From an uncultured Eubacteriales bacterium (GTDB taxonomy: Bacteria; Bacillota; Clostridia; Christensenellales; Christensenellaceae): 10,236 nt of DNA. The position numbers and the translations under genes were made by a program. Below are positions 1-7,349 of this stretch, piece after piece; the first letter of the stretch is position 1, and every line of letters starts with the position of its first letter. The stretch is from the NCBI GenBank assembly GCA_900554725.1, contig USII01000021.1, forward strand, positions 1-10,236. The letters are read 5' to 3'. The notes under the pieces are model-generated. The model did not search any database. It was not told the origin of the DNA and saw only the letters and a program-made list of their open reading frames with translations.

Positions 1-1
1 C

Positions 2-121
2 TCCCAGTATGCCCTGCAGGCCATACAGAAATATGGCGCGCTTCGGGGCGGATGGCTTACATTAAAGAGAATCTTAAGGTGCAACCCTTTCTGCAAAGGC
101 GGGTATGACCCTGTTCCATAA
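2..121 (+). CDS. yidD: YidD, membrane protein insertion efficiency factor (3' end only)
   Basis: Reading from base 2, the frame gives 39 residues and a TAA stop at 119-121. They begin [18 protein letters not shown] and end in [13 protein letters not shown]. This is the typical C-terminal half of YidD, with the conserved Ser-x-Tyr helix, the GGW turn and the closing Cys-Asn-Pro motif. YidD is a small membrane-associated protein thought to help YidC-dependent insertion of membrane proteins. The N-terminal part lies outside the window. The next gene is yidC, 21 bases downstream, which is the usual rnpA-yidD-yidC order of Bacillota. Identification is firm despite the truncation, which is only the window edge. 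Confidence 0.93.
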   Translation, partial: SQYALQAIQKYGALRGGWLTLKRILRCNPFCKGGYDPVP

Positions 122-129
122 CACCATAT

Positions 130-134
130 GGAGG
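130..134 (+). promoter_or_regulatory. Shine-Dalgarno site for yidC
   Basis: GGAGG lies 8 bases before the TTG at 143, which directly follows an in-frame TAA at 140-142. No ATG or GTG near the start of the hydrophobic N-terminus has a comparable site, so this site fixes the TTG start of yidC. Confidence 0.75.
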
Positions 135-142
135 AAACATAA

Positions 143-1081
143 TTGAATTTTTTGTATGACAACTTCATCTCAGATTTTCTGGTAATTGTCATTGAGTGGA
201 TCTTTCAGTTTGTGGGAGAATATTCCATCACCATCATTTTGGCGATGCTGTTTGTGCGCTTTGTGCTGATGCCGCTGGATTTAAAGAGCAAGCGCAGCAT
301 GAAGCAGATGGCGGCGCTGGGCCCGGAGGTGGAGAGCTTAAAAAAGCGCTATGCCAATAATCCGGAGCAGCTCAATAAGAAAGTTCAGCAGCTCTATAAG
401 GAGCGGGGCGTTTCCACCATGGCAGGCTGCCTTCCCATGCTTGTTACCCTGCTGCTTTTAAGCGCATTTTACGGTGCGCTGCGCACCATCGCCACAGAGC
501 AGACTATGGCTCTTGTGCTGAGGGCGGCGGAAAACGGCGCGGAAAATACCCAGCTTACAAGCTGGCTCTGGGTGCGCAATCTCTGGCAGCCGGATTCTGG
601 CAGCGCAGGTATCATGCCCACGGCCACGGAATTTTTATCCTTCCTGCAGCAGAACAGCTCGGATATTACGCCCCAGGCGATGGAGCTGCTCAAAAACAAA
701 GGGCTGATTGCCTATTCTTCGGGTGTGCTTTCGGTAAATGAAGCTGCGTATAATGCGCTGACGCAGGCAGTTGTGGCGGCCAACGGCGGCACGGGCTATG
801 CCAACGGCTGGTTTATTCTGCCGCTGCTCTCGGGCGGAACGCAGTTTGTTTCCCAGTGGCTTGCCCTAAGAAAGGGCCCCAAGGAACAGCAGCAGCAGGG
901 CAAGATGATGCTATATATGTTCCCCGTACTTTCGGCCTGGATTTGCCTTACCAGCAACTCCATGTTTGCAATTTACTGGACATTCTCCAATATCTACTCC
1001 ATGCTTTTCGATATGATTTACAACTATCTGTATGCAAGAAAGCAGAAGCGGCTGGAGATTGCCTCCCGCAAGGCCTCGTAA
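143..1081 (+). CDS. yidC: YidC/Oxa1/SpoIIIJ-family membrane protein insertase
   Basis: The 312-residue protein inserts and folds membrane proteins in the cytoplasmic membrane, alone or with SecYEG. A first hydrophobic stretch lies at about 9-24. TM segments follow at about 28-45, with the conserved hydrophilic-groove arginine at R39 in LFVRFVLMPL, and at 93-112, 222-242 and 255-297. The charged cytoplasmic hairpin (about 46-92) contains the usual LKKRY/NPEQLNKK pattern and precedes TMAGCLPML, the family's signature entry into the next TM. The tail is basic (ARKQKR). There is no lipobox cysteine near the start, unlike the lipoprotein form SpoIIIJ. An extracytoplasmic stretch of roughly 105 residues (about 113-221) separates the second and third conserved TMs. 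The start is TTG. Context between yidD and jag is canonical. Confidence 0.95.
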   Translation: MNFLYDNFISDFLVIVIEWIFQFVGEYSITIILAMLFVRFVLMPLDLKSKRSMKQMAALGPEVESLKKRYANNPEQLNKKVQQLYKERGVSTMAGCLPMLVTLLLLSAFYGALRTIATEQTMALVLRAAENGAENTQLTSWLWVRNLWQPDSGSAGIMPTATEFLSFLQQNSSDITPQAMELLKNKGLIAYSSGVLSVNEAAYNALTQAVVAANGGTGYANGWFILPLLSGGTQFVSQWLALRKGPKEQQQQGKMMLYMFPVLSAWICLTSNSMFAIYWTFSNIYSMLFDMIYNYLYARKQKRLEIASRKAS

Positions 1082-1105
1082 GTACGAGATGAAAGGAGAT
1101 GTACC

Positions 1106-1792
1106 ATGGCAAATAGGAGTATCGAAGTAAAGGCAAAAACGGTAGACGAGGCGATATTAAACGGCCTTGAACAGCTGGGCCTTGGCATCGATCAGGTGCA
1201 GGTGGAGATTCTGCAGGAGGGAAAGGGATTTTTGGGCCTGGGGCGCAGCGCCCTGATCCGCCTGACGGAAAAGCATACGCTGGCAGATGACGCCGAGGAA
1301 TTTTTGGATAACCTGTTCTCCAAAATGGGCGTGGAGGCAAAGGCCAACGCTGTGGAGGAAGAGAAGAGCATTAAAATCGATATTACGGGAGATTCCACGG
1401 GCATTCTCATCGGCCGCCGCGGCGAAACGCTGGACAGCCTTCAATATCTCACAAGCCTTGTGGTAAATAAAGGAACGCAGGAATATAAGCGCATCACCCT
1501 GGATACGGAAAATTACAGAAAAAAGCGGGAGGAGACGCTTGTTGCCCTGGCCAACCGCATTGCAGATAAAGTTGTGCGAACGGGTAAGCGCGTAGTGCTT
1601 GAGCCCATGAACCCCTACGAGCGGCGCATTTTGCATGCGACGCTGCACGACCATGAAAAGGTGGAAACCATTTCCGAGGGGGAAGAGCCATACCGCCGGG
1701 TCGTTGTGCGCAGAAAACGCGGCGTAGAACCTGAGAAGAAAAAGCAGGGCGGCGGCGCTGGTGCGCCCGGCACCACCAGCATTCAGATGTAA
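1106..1792 (+). CDS. jag: Jag/KhpB, KH and R3H domain RNA-binding protein
   Basis: The 228-residue protein has three domains in the expected order. The Jag-N domain (about 1-50) contains the KGFLGLG motif (KhpB/EloR type). A KH-II domain has its GxxG loop as GRRG at 103-106. An R3H domain carries the Arg-x3-His pair at R173 and H177, within NPYERRILHATLHDHE. A basic, glycine-rich tail ends the protein. Members bind RNA, often with the small KH protein KhpA, and influence cell elongation and division in several Gram-positives. The ATG follows AAAGGAG at 1092-1098 by 7 bases. The gene starts 24 bases after the yidC stop, so the two are likely cotranscribed as in the spoIIIJ-jag operon. A terminator overlaps the stop codon. 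Confidence 0.95.
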   Translation: MANRSIEVKAKTVDEAILNGLEQLGLGIDQVQVEILQEGKGFLGLGRSALIRLTEKHTLADDAEEFLDNLFSKMGVEAKANAVEEEKSIKIDITGDSTGILIGRRGETLDSLQYLTSLVVNKGTQEYKRITLDTENYRKKREETLVALANRIADKVVRTGKRVVLEPMNPYERRILHATLHDHEKVETISEGEEPYRRVVVRRKRGVEPEKKKQGGGAGAPGTTSIQM

Positions 1793-1823
1793 AAAAGGGC
1801 ACCGCACTGCGGTGCCCTTTTTT
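1791..1823 (+). terminator. Intrinsic terminator after jag
   Basis: A perfect 9-bp stem, GGGCACCGC (1797-1805) with GCGGTGCCC (1809-1817), has a 3-base loop and is followed by six T. Six A precede it, so the stem can extend and also work on the opposite strand. It begins inside the jag stop codon and ends the yidC-jag unit. Confidence 0.92.
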
Positions 1824-1896
1824 CCTTTCCGGTTCTTTCTGTTTGGTGGGTGCGGCATTTGCAAGCGCGCTGCATTGGAAAAAGAAGGTGGATAAT

Positions 1897-3261
1897 ATGA
1901 GGGAAGATACCATTTGCGCGGTGGCCACAGCGCCAGGGAGCGCGGGCATTTCCATTCTGCGCCTGAGCGGCAGCAAGGCAAAGGAGGTTGCCCAGCGCGT
2001 CTTTCATACGCGCAAGGAGCTGCGGCCGAGGTATGCGGCGCTGGGAAAAGTGATGGATGGAAGCGCTTTGGTCGATCAGGCGCTGGGCATCTATTTTCCG
2101 GCGCCTGCCTCCTACACGGGGGAGGATGTTTTTGAAATTCACTGCCATGGCGGCCAGATGGCCACACAGCTTACGCTGGATCTGCTGCTTCAAAATGGCG
2201 CTCGCCCGGCAGAACCGGGGGAATTTACCAAGCGCGCTTTTTTGAACGGCAAGTTGGATCTTTCTGAGGCAGAGGCAGTAGCAGAGCATATTGGCTCGCT
2301 TTCGGAAGAGGGAGCAAAGCGCGCCGCGCGCCAGATGGAGGGGGAGCTTTCCCGGGCTGTGCGGGAGATGCAGGATGCCCTTTCGGATATCCTTGCGGAG
2401 ATGGAAGCAGGCATTGAATATCCTGAAGAGGATTTGGAGCAGGAGATTTCAGGCGAGGCATTGCCCCGCCTGCGGGAAATTCGCGAGCAGGCGGCTCGTC
2501 TTGCGGGCAGTTTCCGGCAGGGAAGGCTTGTGCGGGAGGGGATTGAGGTCGCCCTGTGCGGCAGGCCGAATGTAGGAAAATCCTCCCTGCTCAACGCCTT
2601 TTTTGGGGAGGAGCGCGCCATTGTAAGCGATGTGCCGGGCACGACGCGGGATATTATCAGCGGGCACTATTCCTACCGCGGCCTTTCCCTTCGGTTTCTG
2701 GATACCGCCGGGCTGCGCCAGACGGATGACACCGTGGAAAAAATAGGCGTACAGCGCTCCCGGCAGGCCATTGATCAGGCGGCCATAGCGGTGGTGCTGG
2801 TGGATGGCTCTGCGACTCTGGAGAAGGAGGATATACAGGCGTTTTCCCTGGCGGAGGAGAGCGGCGCGAATGTCATCGCTGTGCTGAATAAGCAGGATTT
2901 GCCCGGCCAGGAAGGGGTTTTTCGGCAAGTGCAGCAGCTCTTCGGGGCCGAGCCTTTGCGGGTTTCGGCCAAAACCGGAGAAGGCCTGGAGCGCCTGCTG
3001 GAGGAGATCTACCAAAAGGCACTGGGTAGCGCCCAGCTCTATGAAGGCACCCTCATTACAAATGCCCGCCATGCTCATGCGCTGCGCCAGGCGGAGGCGG
3101 CTCTGGGCGAGGCAATTTGCGCCCTGGAGCGGGAGGAGGACCTGGATTGCGTTACCATCGATCTGAACGGGGCCTGGATGCATCTGGGCGAGATTACCGG
3201 GCAGACGGTGAGCGAGGAGATCATCGACCGCATTTTCAGCAAGTTCTGCCTTGGAAAATGA
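1897..3261 (+). CDS. mnmE: MnmE (TrmE), tRNA uridine-5-carboxymethylaminomethyl modification GTPase
   Basis: The 454-residue product works with MnmG to install the (carboxymethyl)aminomethyl group at C5 of wobble U34 in certain tRNAs, using GTP hydrolysis and a folate one-carbon donor. Visible parts are an N-terminal tetrahydrofolate-binding domain (about 1-120, with SYTGEDVFEIHCHGG and PGEFTKRAFLNGKLDL) and a helical domain enclosing a G domain. The G motifs are GRPNVGKS (222-229), GTTRD (248-252), DTAG (269-272) and NKQD (331-334). The protein ends in FCLGK, with the conserved C451 of the CxGK motif. I chose the ATG at 1897 because AAGAAGGTG (1882-1890) lies 7 bases upstream and the protein then begins at the family's usual point. 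A longer GTG-started reading at 1843 adds 18 residues with no family counterpart. No convincing promoter was seen between the jag terminator and this start. Confidence 0.97.
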   Translation: MREDTICAVATAPGSAGISILRLSGSKAKEVAQRVFHTRKELRPRYAALGKVMDGSALVDQALGIYFPAPASYTGEDVFEIHCHGGQMATQLTLDLLLQNGARPAEPGEFTKRAFLNGKLDLSEAEAVAEHIGSLSEEGAKRAARQMEGELSRAVREMQDALSDILAEMEAGIEYPEEDLEQEISGEALPRLREIREQAARLAGSFRQGRLVREGIEVALCGRPNVGKSSLLNAFFGEERAIVSDVPGTTRDIISGHYSYRGLSLRFLDTAGLRQTDDTVEKIGVQRSRQAIDQAAIAVVLVDGSATLEKEDIQAFSLAEESGANVIAVLNKQDLPGQEGVFRQVQQLFGAEPLRVSAKTGEGLERLLEEIYQKALGSAQLYEGTLITNARHAHALRQAEAALGEAICALEREEDLDCVTIDLNGAWMHLGEITGQTVSEEIIDRIFSKFCLGK

Positions 3262-3306
3262 GGTGCGGGGAATAGAAAAAAAGAGAAACGGCGTCGGGAG
3301 AGTGGA

Positions 3307-5175
3307 ATGAAGTATTATGAAGGCGGAAAATACGATATGATTGTGGTGGGCGCTGGGCATGCGGGCATAGAGGCTGCGCTGGCCGGCGCGCGCATGGGCA
3401 TGCACACGCTGTTGCTGACGCTCAACCTGGATAGCATTGGCCTCATGCCCTGCAATCCCTCCATTGGGGGCACGGCCAAAGGCCATCTGGTGCGGGAGGT
3501 GGATGCCCTGGGCGGGCAGATGGGCCTGGCCATCGATGCCACATTTATTCAGATTAAAATGCTCAATACCGGAAAGGGGCCGGCAGTGCATTCGCTGCGC
3601 GCTCAGGCGGATAAGAAAGCCTATCAGGCATATATGAAACAGACGCTGGAACATACGGATAACCTGGAGATCCGCCAAGGGGAGATTACGGCGCTGGATG
3701 TGCAGGGCGGGCGGATTGCCGGGGTCTATACGGCATGCGGCGCACACCTTTGCTGTGGTGCTGTGATTTTGGCGACGGGCGTCTATTTAAAGAGCCGCAT
3801 CATCATTGGAGAGTTTTCCCAGGAGAGCGGCCCCTCCGGCTTCCAGGGAGCCGGGGCACTTTCCCCCATGCTGGCCGGCCTTGGCATGCGGCTTTTGCGC
3901 TTCAAAACGGGCACACCCGCCCGGGTGGATGGCCGCAGTCTGGATTTTTCCAAAATGACCCCCCAGTATGGGGATGAGCATATCATTCCCTTTTCCTTTC
4001 TGAGCGGCAGGATACAGAGGGAGCAGGTGCCCTGTTATCTGACTTATACCAACGAGCAGACCCACGAGATCATCCGCAGCAATCTGCACCGAAGCCCGCT
4101 CTATTCCGGGCAGATTCGGGGCACGGGCCCGCGGTATTGCCCTTCGATTGAGGATAAGGTGGTTAAGTTCCCAAACAAGGAGCGGCACCAGATGTTTTTG
4201 GAGCCCGAGGGCCTTTCCACCAATGAGTACTATGTACAGGGGATGAGCAGCAGCCTTCCGGAAGATGTGCAGATTGCCCTGTATCGGAGCGTTCCCGGCA
4301 TGGAGCATGTGCGCTTCACGCGCACCGCCTATGCCATTGAATACGACTGTGTGGACCCTTTGCAGCTTCGATTGAGCCTGGAATATAAGGGAATAGACGG
4401 CCTGTTTCTGGCCGGGCAGATCAACGGCTCTTCGGGCTATGAGGAGGCGGCAGCCCAGGGCATTTTGGCGGGCATCAACGCAGTGCAGCACCTTCTTGGC
4501 AAGGAACCGCTCATTCTGGGCAGGGATGAAGCGTATGCGGGCGTACTGGTGGACGATCTGGTTACAAAGGGGACAAACGAGCCCTACCGCATGATGACGA
4601 GCCGGGCGGAATACCGCCTGCTGCTGCGCCAGGATAATGCCGATGCGCGCCTGGTGCAGAAGGGGCGGGATGTGGGCCTTGTCGACGATAGGCGCTACGA
4701 TGTTTTCATGAAAAAGCAGGAGGCCGTGGAAAAATACCTTTCCCAGCTGGAGAAGGTTTCCGCGAGCCCGGCCCAGATTTTGCAGAAAACCGGGTTGGCC
4801 CTTTCAGGGAGCATGAAGCTGGCCGATCTCATGCGGCGCCCGGAAATTGGCTCGGAGCAGGTTTTTGCGCTGCTGGGGCAGACGCCGGAACCGGATGTGG
4901 CAGAATGCGTTCAGATTGCCCTGAAATACCAGGGGTATATCCAAAAACAGCGGGCGCAGGTGGAACGGTTTCGGAATTTGGAAAACCGCCGGCTGCCCGC
5001 GGATTTTGACTACGCCGCAGTATCCGGCCTGAGGCTGGAGGCAAGGGCTAAGCTGGCCCAGGCACGCCCGGAAAACCTGGGTCAGGCGGCGAGAATTTCC
5101 GGCGTATCCCCGGCGGATATTGCGGTTCTGCTGGTGGAACTGCGATCAAGGGGGCAGGGCGAAGCCCTGGAATAA
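3307..5175 (+). CDS. mnmG: MnmG (GidA), FAD-dependent tRNA modification enzyme
   Basis: The 622-residue product is the FAD/NADH-dependent partner of MnmE in wobble U34 modification, and its length is normal for the long MnmG form. The N-terminal Rossmann motif is GAGHAGIEAA (15-24). The two conserved cysteine regions are CNPSIGG (C49) and YCPSIEDKVVKFP (C278). The signature TSRAEYRLLLRQDNADARL lies at about 431-449. The C-terminal helical region, which binds MnmE and tRNA, is complete. The ATG at 3307 has GGGAGA at 3296-3301. The gene lies 45 bases after mnmE, and the A-rich gap shows no terminator, so cotranscription is likely. No broken or missing motif was seen. Confidence 0.98.
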   Translation: MKYYEGGKYDMIVVGAGHAGIEAALAGARMGMHTLLLTLNLDSIGLMPCNPSIGGTAKGHLVREVDALGGQMGLAIDATFIQIKMLNTGKGPAVHSLRAQADKKAYQAYMKQTLEHTDNLEIRQGEITALDVQGGRIAGVYTACGAHLCCGAVILATGVYLKSRIIIGEFSQESGPSGFQGAGALSPMLAGLGMRLLRFKTGTPARVDGRSLDFSKMTPQYGDEHIIPFSFLSGRIQREQVPCYLTYTNEQTHEIIRSNLHRSPLYSGQIRGTGPRYCPSIEDKVVKFPNKERHQMFLEPEGLSTNEYYVQGMSSSLPEDVQIALYRSVPGMEHVRFTRTAYAIEYDCVDPLQLRLSLEYKGIDGLFLAGQINGSSGYEEAAAQGILAGINAVQHLLGKEPLILGRDEAYAGVLVDDLVTKGTNEPYRMMTSRAEYRLLLRQDNADARLVQKGRDVGLVDDRRYDVFMKKQEAVEKYLSQLEKVSASPAQILQKTGLALSGSMKLADLMRRPEIGSEQVFALLGQTPEPDVAECVQIALKYQGYIQKQRAQVERFRNLENRRLPADFDYAAVSGLRLEARAKLAQARPENLGQAARISGVSPADIAVLLVELRSRGQGEALE

Positions 5176-5194
5176 AAGAGAGGAGGAAAGAGGC

Positions 5195-5680
5195 ATGTTT
5201 CGGCAGATGCGAAGAAAGAAGCAGCAGCTGGACAGGGAAGAGTGTGTGAAAATTCTCACGCAGGCGACATCCGGCGTGCTGGCGGTTTTGGGGGATGACG
5301 GCTATCCCTATGCCGTTCCGCTGAGCTTTGCGTATTGTGATGGGCACATCTATTTTCACTGCGCCAAGAGCGGCCACAAGCTAGATGCCATTGCCCGGGA
5401 GGAAAAGGCGTCCTTTTGTGTCATCCATAAAGATCAGGTGGTGAGCCGGGAATATACCACATATTTTAAAAGTGTCATCGCCTTTGGAAGGGTGCGCCGG
5501 CTGGATTCCCAGGAGGAGAAGTGGGCGGGCATTGAAAAGCTTGTCCTAAAATATGCCCCGCTGGATAGCCGGGAAAACAGGGAACAGGCAATTTTGAAGG
5601 AATTCCCGCCACTGTGCGTGCTGGAAATGCGAATCGAGCACCTGACGGGCAAACAAGCCATCGAGCTGGTGGGTAAATAG
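5195..5680 (+). CDS. Pyridoxamine 5'-phosphate oxidase-fold flavoprotein (NimA-like)
   Basis: The 161-residue protein has the split-barrel flavin-binding fold typical of the PNPOx-like superfamily. It has an early TSGVLAVLGDDGYPYAVPLS strand pair (about 25-44), then IYFHCAKSGHKLD (52-64) and a strand with SVIAFGRVRRLD (93-104). This pattern resembles the small clostridial proteins annotated as pyridoxamine 5'-phosphate oxidase family or 5-nitroimidazole reductase (NimA) like. Such proteins usually bind FMN or a related cofactor, and the true substrate cannot be read from sequence. The ATG at 5195 has AGGAGG at 5181-5186. A longer reading from 5120 would overlap mnmG and add residues foreign to the family. 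It sits 19 bases after mnmG and 9 before rsmG, so it is in the operon. It is an accessory gene at a junction where mnmG and rsmG are commonly adjacent. Confidence 0.85.
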   Translation: MFRQMRRKKQQLDREECVKILTQATSGVLAVLGDDGYPYAVPLSFAYCDGHIYFHCAKSGHKLDAIAREEKASFCVIHKDQVVSREYTTYFKSVIAFGRVRRLDSQEEKWAGIEKLVLKYAPLDSRENREQAILKEFPPLCVLEMRIEHLTGKQAIELVGK

Positions 5681-5689
5681 GGGGGACAT

Positions 5690-6370
5690 ATGCTGCTGGA
5701 GCAGGAACTATTGGCACTGGGCATCGAGCGGGCGCAGGCGGAAAAAATGGCGGCCTATGGAGCCCGGCTGGAAGAGGTCAACCAAAGCTTTAATCTGACG
5801 CGCATTACCTCCCCAAAGGAGATGGCGCAAAAGCATTTTTATGATTCGCTGGCCCCGGTGCGCCTTGGGGTTTTGCAACCTGGCCAGCGCGTGCTGGATA
5901 TTGGCACAGGCGCCGGGTTTCCCGGCGTACCGCTGGCCATCGCCGGGCTTAAGGTGACGATGCTGGATTCCTCGGAAAAGAAGATAGGCTTTGTGCGCAA
6001 GAGCTGTGAGGCGCTTGGAATTTCCGCCCAGTGCATCTGGGGGCGGGCGGAGGAGCTGGCGCACCTTTGGCAGAACGAGCCGCTAGATGCAGTGGTGGCA
6101 CGGGCGGTAGCCCGGCTGCCCATGTTGCTGGAGCTGGGCAGCGCATTTATAAAAACCGGGGGCCTTTTTGTGGCCTATAAGGGCGAGGCAGCCCAGGAGG
6201 AAGCCGAAGAGGCCAGGAGTGCGGCAAAAACTCTGAATATGCGGCTGGAAAAGATCCTTCCTGCCGGCCTTTCGGGCAGGGAGCACCAGCTTGTGATCTA
6301 TAAAAAGCTCGGCCAAACGCCCAAAGGCTATCCGCGCAAGTTTGCAAAAATTAAGGCACGCCCTCTGTGA
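5690..6370 (+). CDS. rsmG: RsmG (GidB), 16S rRNA guanine-N7 methyltransferase
   Basis: The 226-residue protein uses S-adenosylmethionine to methylate N7 of the guanine equivalent to E. coli G527 in the 530 loop of 16S rRNA. Loss of this enzyme gives low-level streptomycin resistance in several bacteria. The family opening is seen in NQSFNLTRITSPKEMAQKHF. The SAM-binding loop is LDIGTGAGFPGVPLAI, with GTGAGFPG at 72-79. Later come the acidic strand end (MLDSSEKKIGFV), ARAVARLPMLLEL and a basic C-terminal tail (YPRKFAKIKARPL). The ATG follows GGGGGA (5681-5686) closely. It is the last gene before a terminator and probably shares the mnmE-mnmG transcript. Confidence 0.96.
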   Translation: MLLEQELLALGIERAQAEKMAAYGARLEEVNQSFNLTRITSPKEMAQKHFYDSLAPVRLGVLQPGQRVLDIGTGAGFPGVPLAIAGLKVTMLDSSEKKIGFVRKSCEALGISAQCIWGRAEELAHLWQNEPLDAVVARAVARLPMLLELGSAFIKTGGLFVAYKGEAAQEEAEEARSAAKTLNMRLEKILPAGLSGREHQLVIYKKLGQTPKGYPRKFAKIKARPL

Positions 6371-6375
6371 GAGCA

Positions 6376-6402
6376 AAAAATGCCGCTTTTTGCGGTATTT
6401 TT
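6376..6402 (+). terminator. Intrinsic terminator after rsmG
   Basis: An 11-bp stem, AAAAATGCCGC (6376-6386) with GCGGTATTTTT (6392-6402), contains one G-U pair and a five-T loop. The T-rich right arm serves as the U tract. It starts 5 bases after the rsmG stop and ends the mnmE-rsmG unit, so noc probably has its own promoter. Confidence 0.85.
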
Positions 6403-6461
6403 CTAAATAGCGCGAAGGGCGGCCGGTTTTGTCGAGGCGGCAGGGAATTGGAATATTTTAT

Positions 6462-6500
6462 AGAAATCTCCTTTTATATTGCGCATAGAAGGAGATTTTT
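6462..6500 (+). promoter_or_regulatory. Inverted repeat covering the noc Shine-Dalgarno site
   Basis: AAATCTCCTT (6464-6473) is the perfect reverse complement of AAGGAGATTT (6489-6498). Pairing can extend to 16 positions with two G-U pairs and a 7-base loop (6478-6484). The right arm contains AAGGAG, the ribosome binding site for the noc ATG at 6502. If the left arm is transcribed, the fold would hide the site. The left arm and loop also contain TATATT (6475-6480), a -10-like hexamer without a good -35 at normal spacing. If that is the promoter, the repeat would be a DNA operator instead. The repeat is directly visible and its role is inferred. Confidence 0.6.
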
Positions 6501-6501
6501 T

Positions 6502-7317
6502 ATGATTCGTTTTGCCCGTCAGGAACAAGTTAGAACCGTCAAGCAGCCGCAGATGGAGCTCATCCCCATTCATGCCGTGCGGCCCAATCCATATCAGCCC
6601 CGCAAATACTTTTCCGATGAGGCGATTTCGGATCTCGCCGATTCCATCCGCCAGGTGGGGTTGTTGCAGCCCATCAATGTGCGCCGCGTCGCCGCGGGCT
6701 ATGAGCTGATTGCCGGGGAGAGAAGGCTTCGGGCCTGCAAGATGGCGGGGCTTACAGAAATTAAGGCGATCATTTTGGATGGCGCCTATGACAGGGATAT
6801 TGCCATGATCGCCATGATAGAAAACCTCCAAAGGGAGAATCTGCATTTCTTTGAAGAGGCCGAGGGCTATCAGAGTCTGATTCGAGAACATGGGTTTACC
6901 CAGGAAGAGCTGGCCACGCGCCTTTGTAAAAATCAATCCACCGTGGCCAACAAACTGCGCATTTTAAAGCTGCCCAGGCAGGTGAAGGATCGCATTATAA
7001 AGGGTGGGCTTACTGAGCGGCATGCCCGGGCGCTGCTGCGCCTGCACAACGAGGAAGCGCAACTTCGTCTGCTGGAGCATATCTGCGAGCGCGCCCTCTC
7101 TGTAAAGGCGACAGAAGAGCTGGTGGAAAAGGAGCTTTTAAACCTATACGGAGAGGAAAAGGAGAGCAACCTGATCCGCATGCGCTGCAACTATAGAATT
7201 TATGTGAACACGCTGCGCAAATGTGCAGATAAGATTGCGGCCATGGGCGTGGGAACACATTTTTCCTATGAGGATAAGGGCGACCATATTCAGGTTGTGG
7301 TGAAAATTGCAAAATAG
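6502..7317 (+). CDS. noc: Noc, nucleoid occlusion protein (ParB paralogue)
   Basis: The 271-residue ParB-family protein contains the CTP-binding motifs GERR (72-75) and ENLQREN (107-113). A helix-turn-helix region is centred on QEELATRLCKNQSTVANKL. The C-terminus (YVNTLRKCADKIAAMGV, then VVVKIAK) resembles the Noc dimerisation end rather than that of ParB. The four positions that separate Noc from ParB DNA specificity read Q145, K151, K156 and R173, the Noc set. Noc binds NBS sites and blocks FtsZ division over the nucleoid by holding DNA at the membrane. The ATG at 6502 has AAGGAG at 6489-6494. A longer GTG reading from 6367 overlaps the rsmG stop and crosses the terminator, so I rejected it. 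The N-terminus (MIRFARQEQV) lacks the obvious Phe-rich amphipathic segment of Bacillus Noc. The order rsmG-noc-parA-parB is that of Bacillus. Confidence 0.92.
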   Translation: MIRFARQEQVRTVKQPQMELIPIHAVRPNPYQPRKYFSDEAISDLADSIRQVGLLQPINVRRVAAGYELIAGERRLRACKMAGLTEIKAIILDGAYDRDIAMIAMIENLQRENLHFFEEAEGYQSLIREHGFTQEELATRLCKNQSTVANKLRILKLPRQVKDRIIKGGLTERHARALLRLHNEEAQLRLLEHICERALSVKATEELVEKELLNLYGEEKESNLIRMRCNYRIYVNTLRKCADKIAAMGVGTHFSYEDKGDHIQVVVKIAK

Positions 7318-7349
7318 CGGCCGGTCTGGCCAATTGCAGAAAAGGGAAG

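Noticed and set aside
1843..1896. Longer N-terminus for MnmE from a GTG at 1843
   Set aside because: It adds 18 residues without family counterpart, begins only 20 bases after a terminator and lacks a ribosome binding site. The ATG at 1897 has one.
1157..2167. Long minus-strand reading frame opposite jag and mnmE
   Set aside because: It lies antisense to two clearly conserved genes, has a low-complexity Pro/Arg/Ala-rich product with no recognisable domain, and is a by-product of GC-rich codon use.
2449..3747. 432-residue minus-strand reading frame opposite mnmE and mnmG
   Set aside because: It spans two conserved genes and the gap between them on the other strand, has no recognisable motif, and is best explained as a shadow frame.
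5915..5928. NBS-like TTTCCCGG in rsmG as a Noc binding site
   Set aside because: Only about half of the palindrome matches, and these codons encode the conserved Phe-Pro-Gly of the SAM loop, so coding constraint explains the match.
6367..6501. Longer N-terminus for Noc from a GTG at 6367
   Set aside because: It overlaps the rsmG stop, runs through the rsmG terminator hairpin and has no ParB/Noc-like sequence. The ATG at 6502 has a strong ribosome site.
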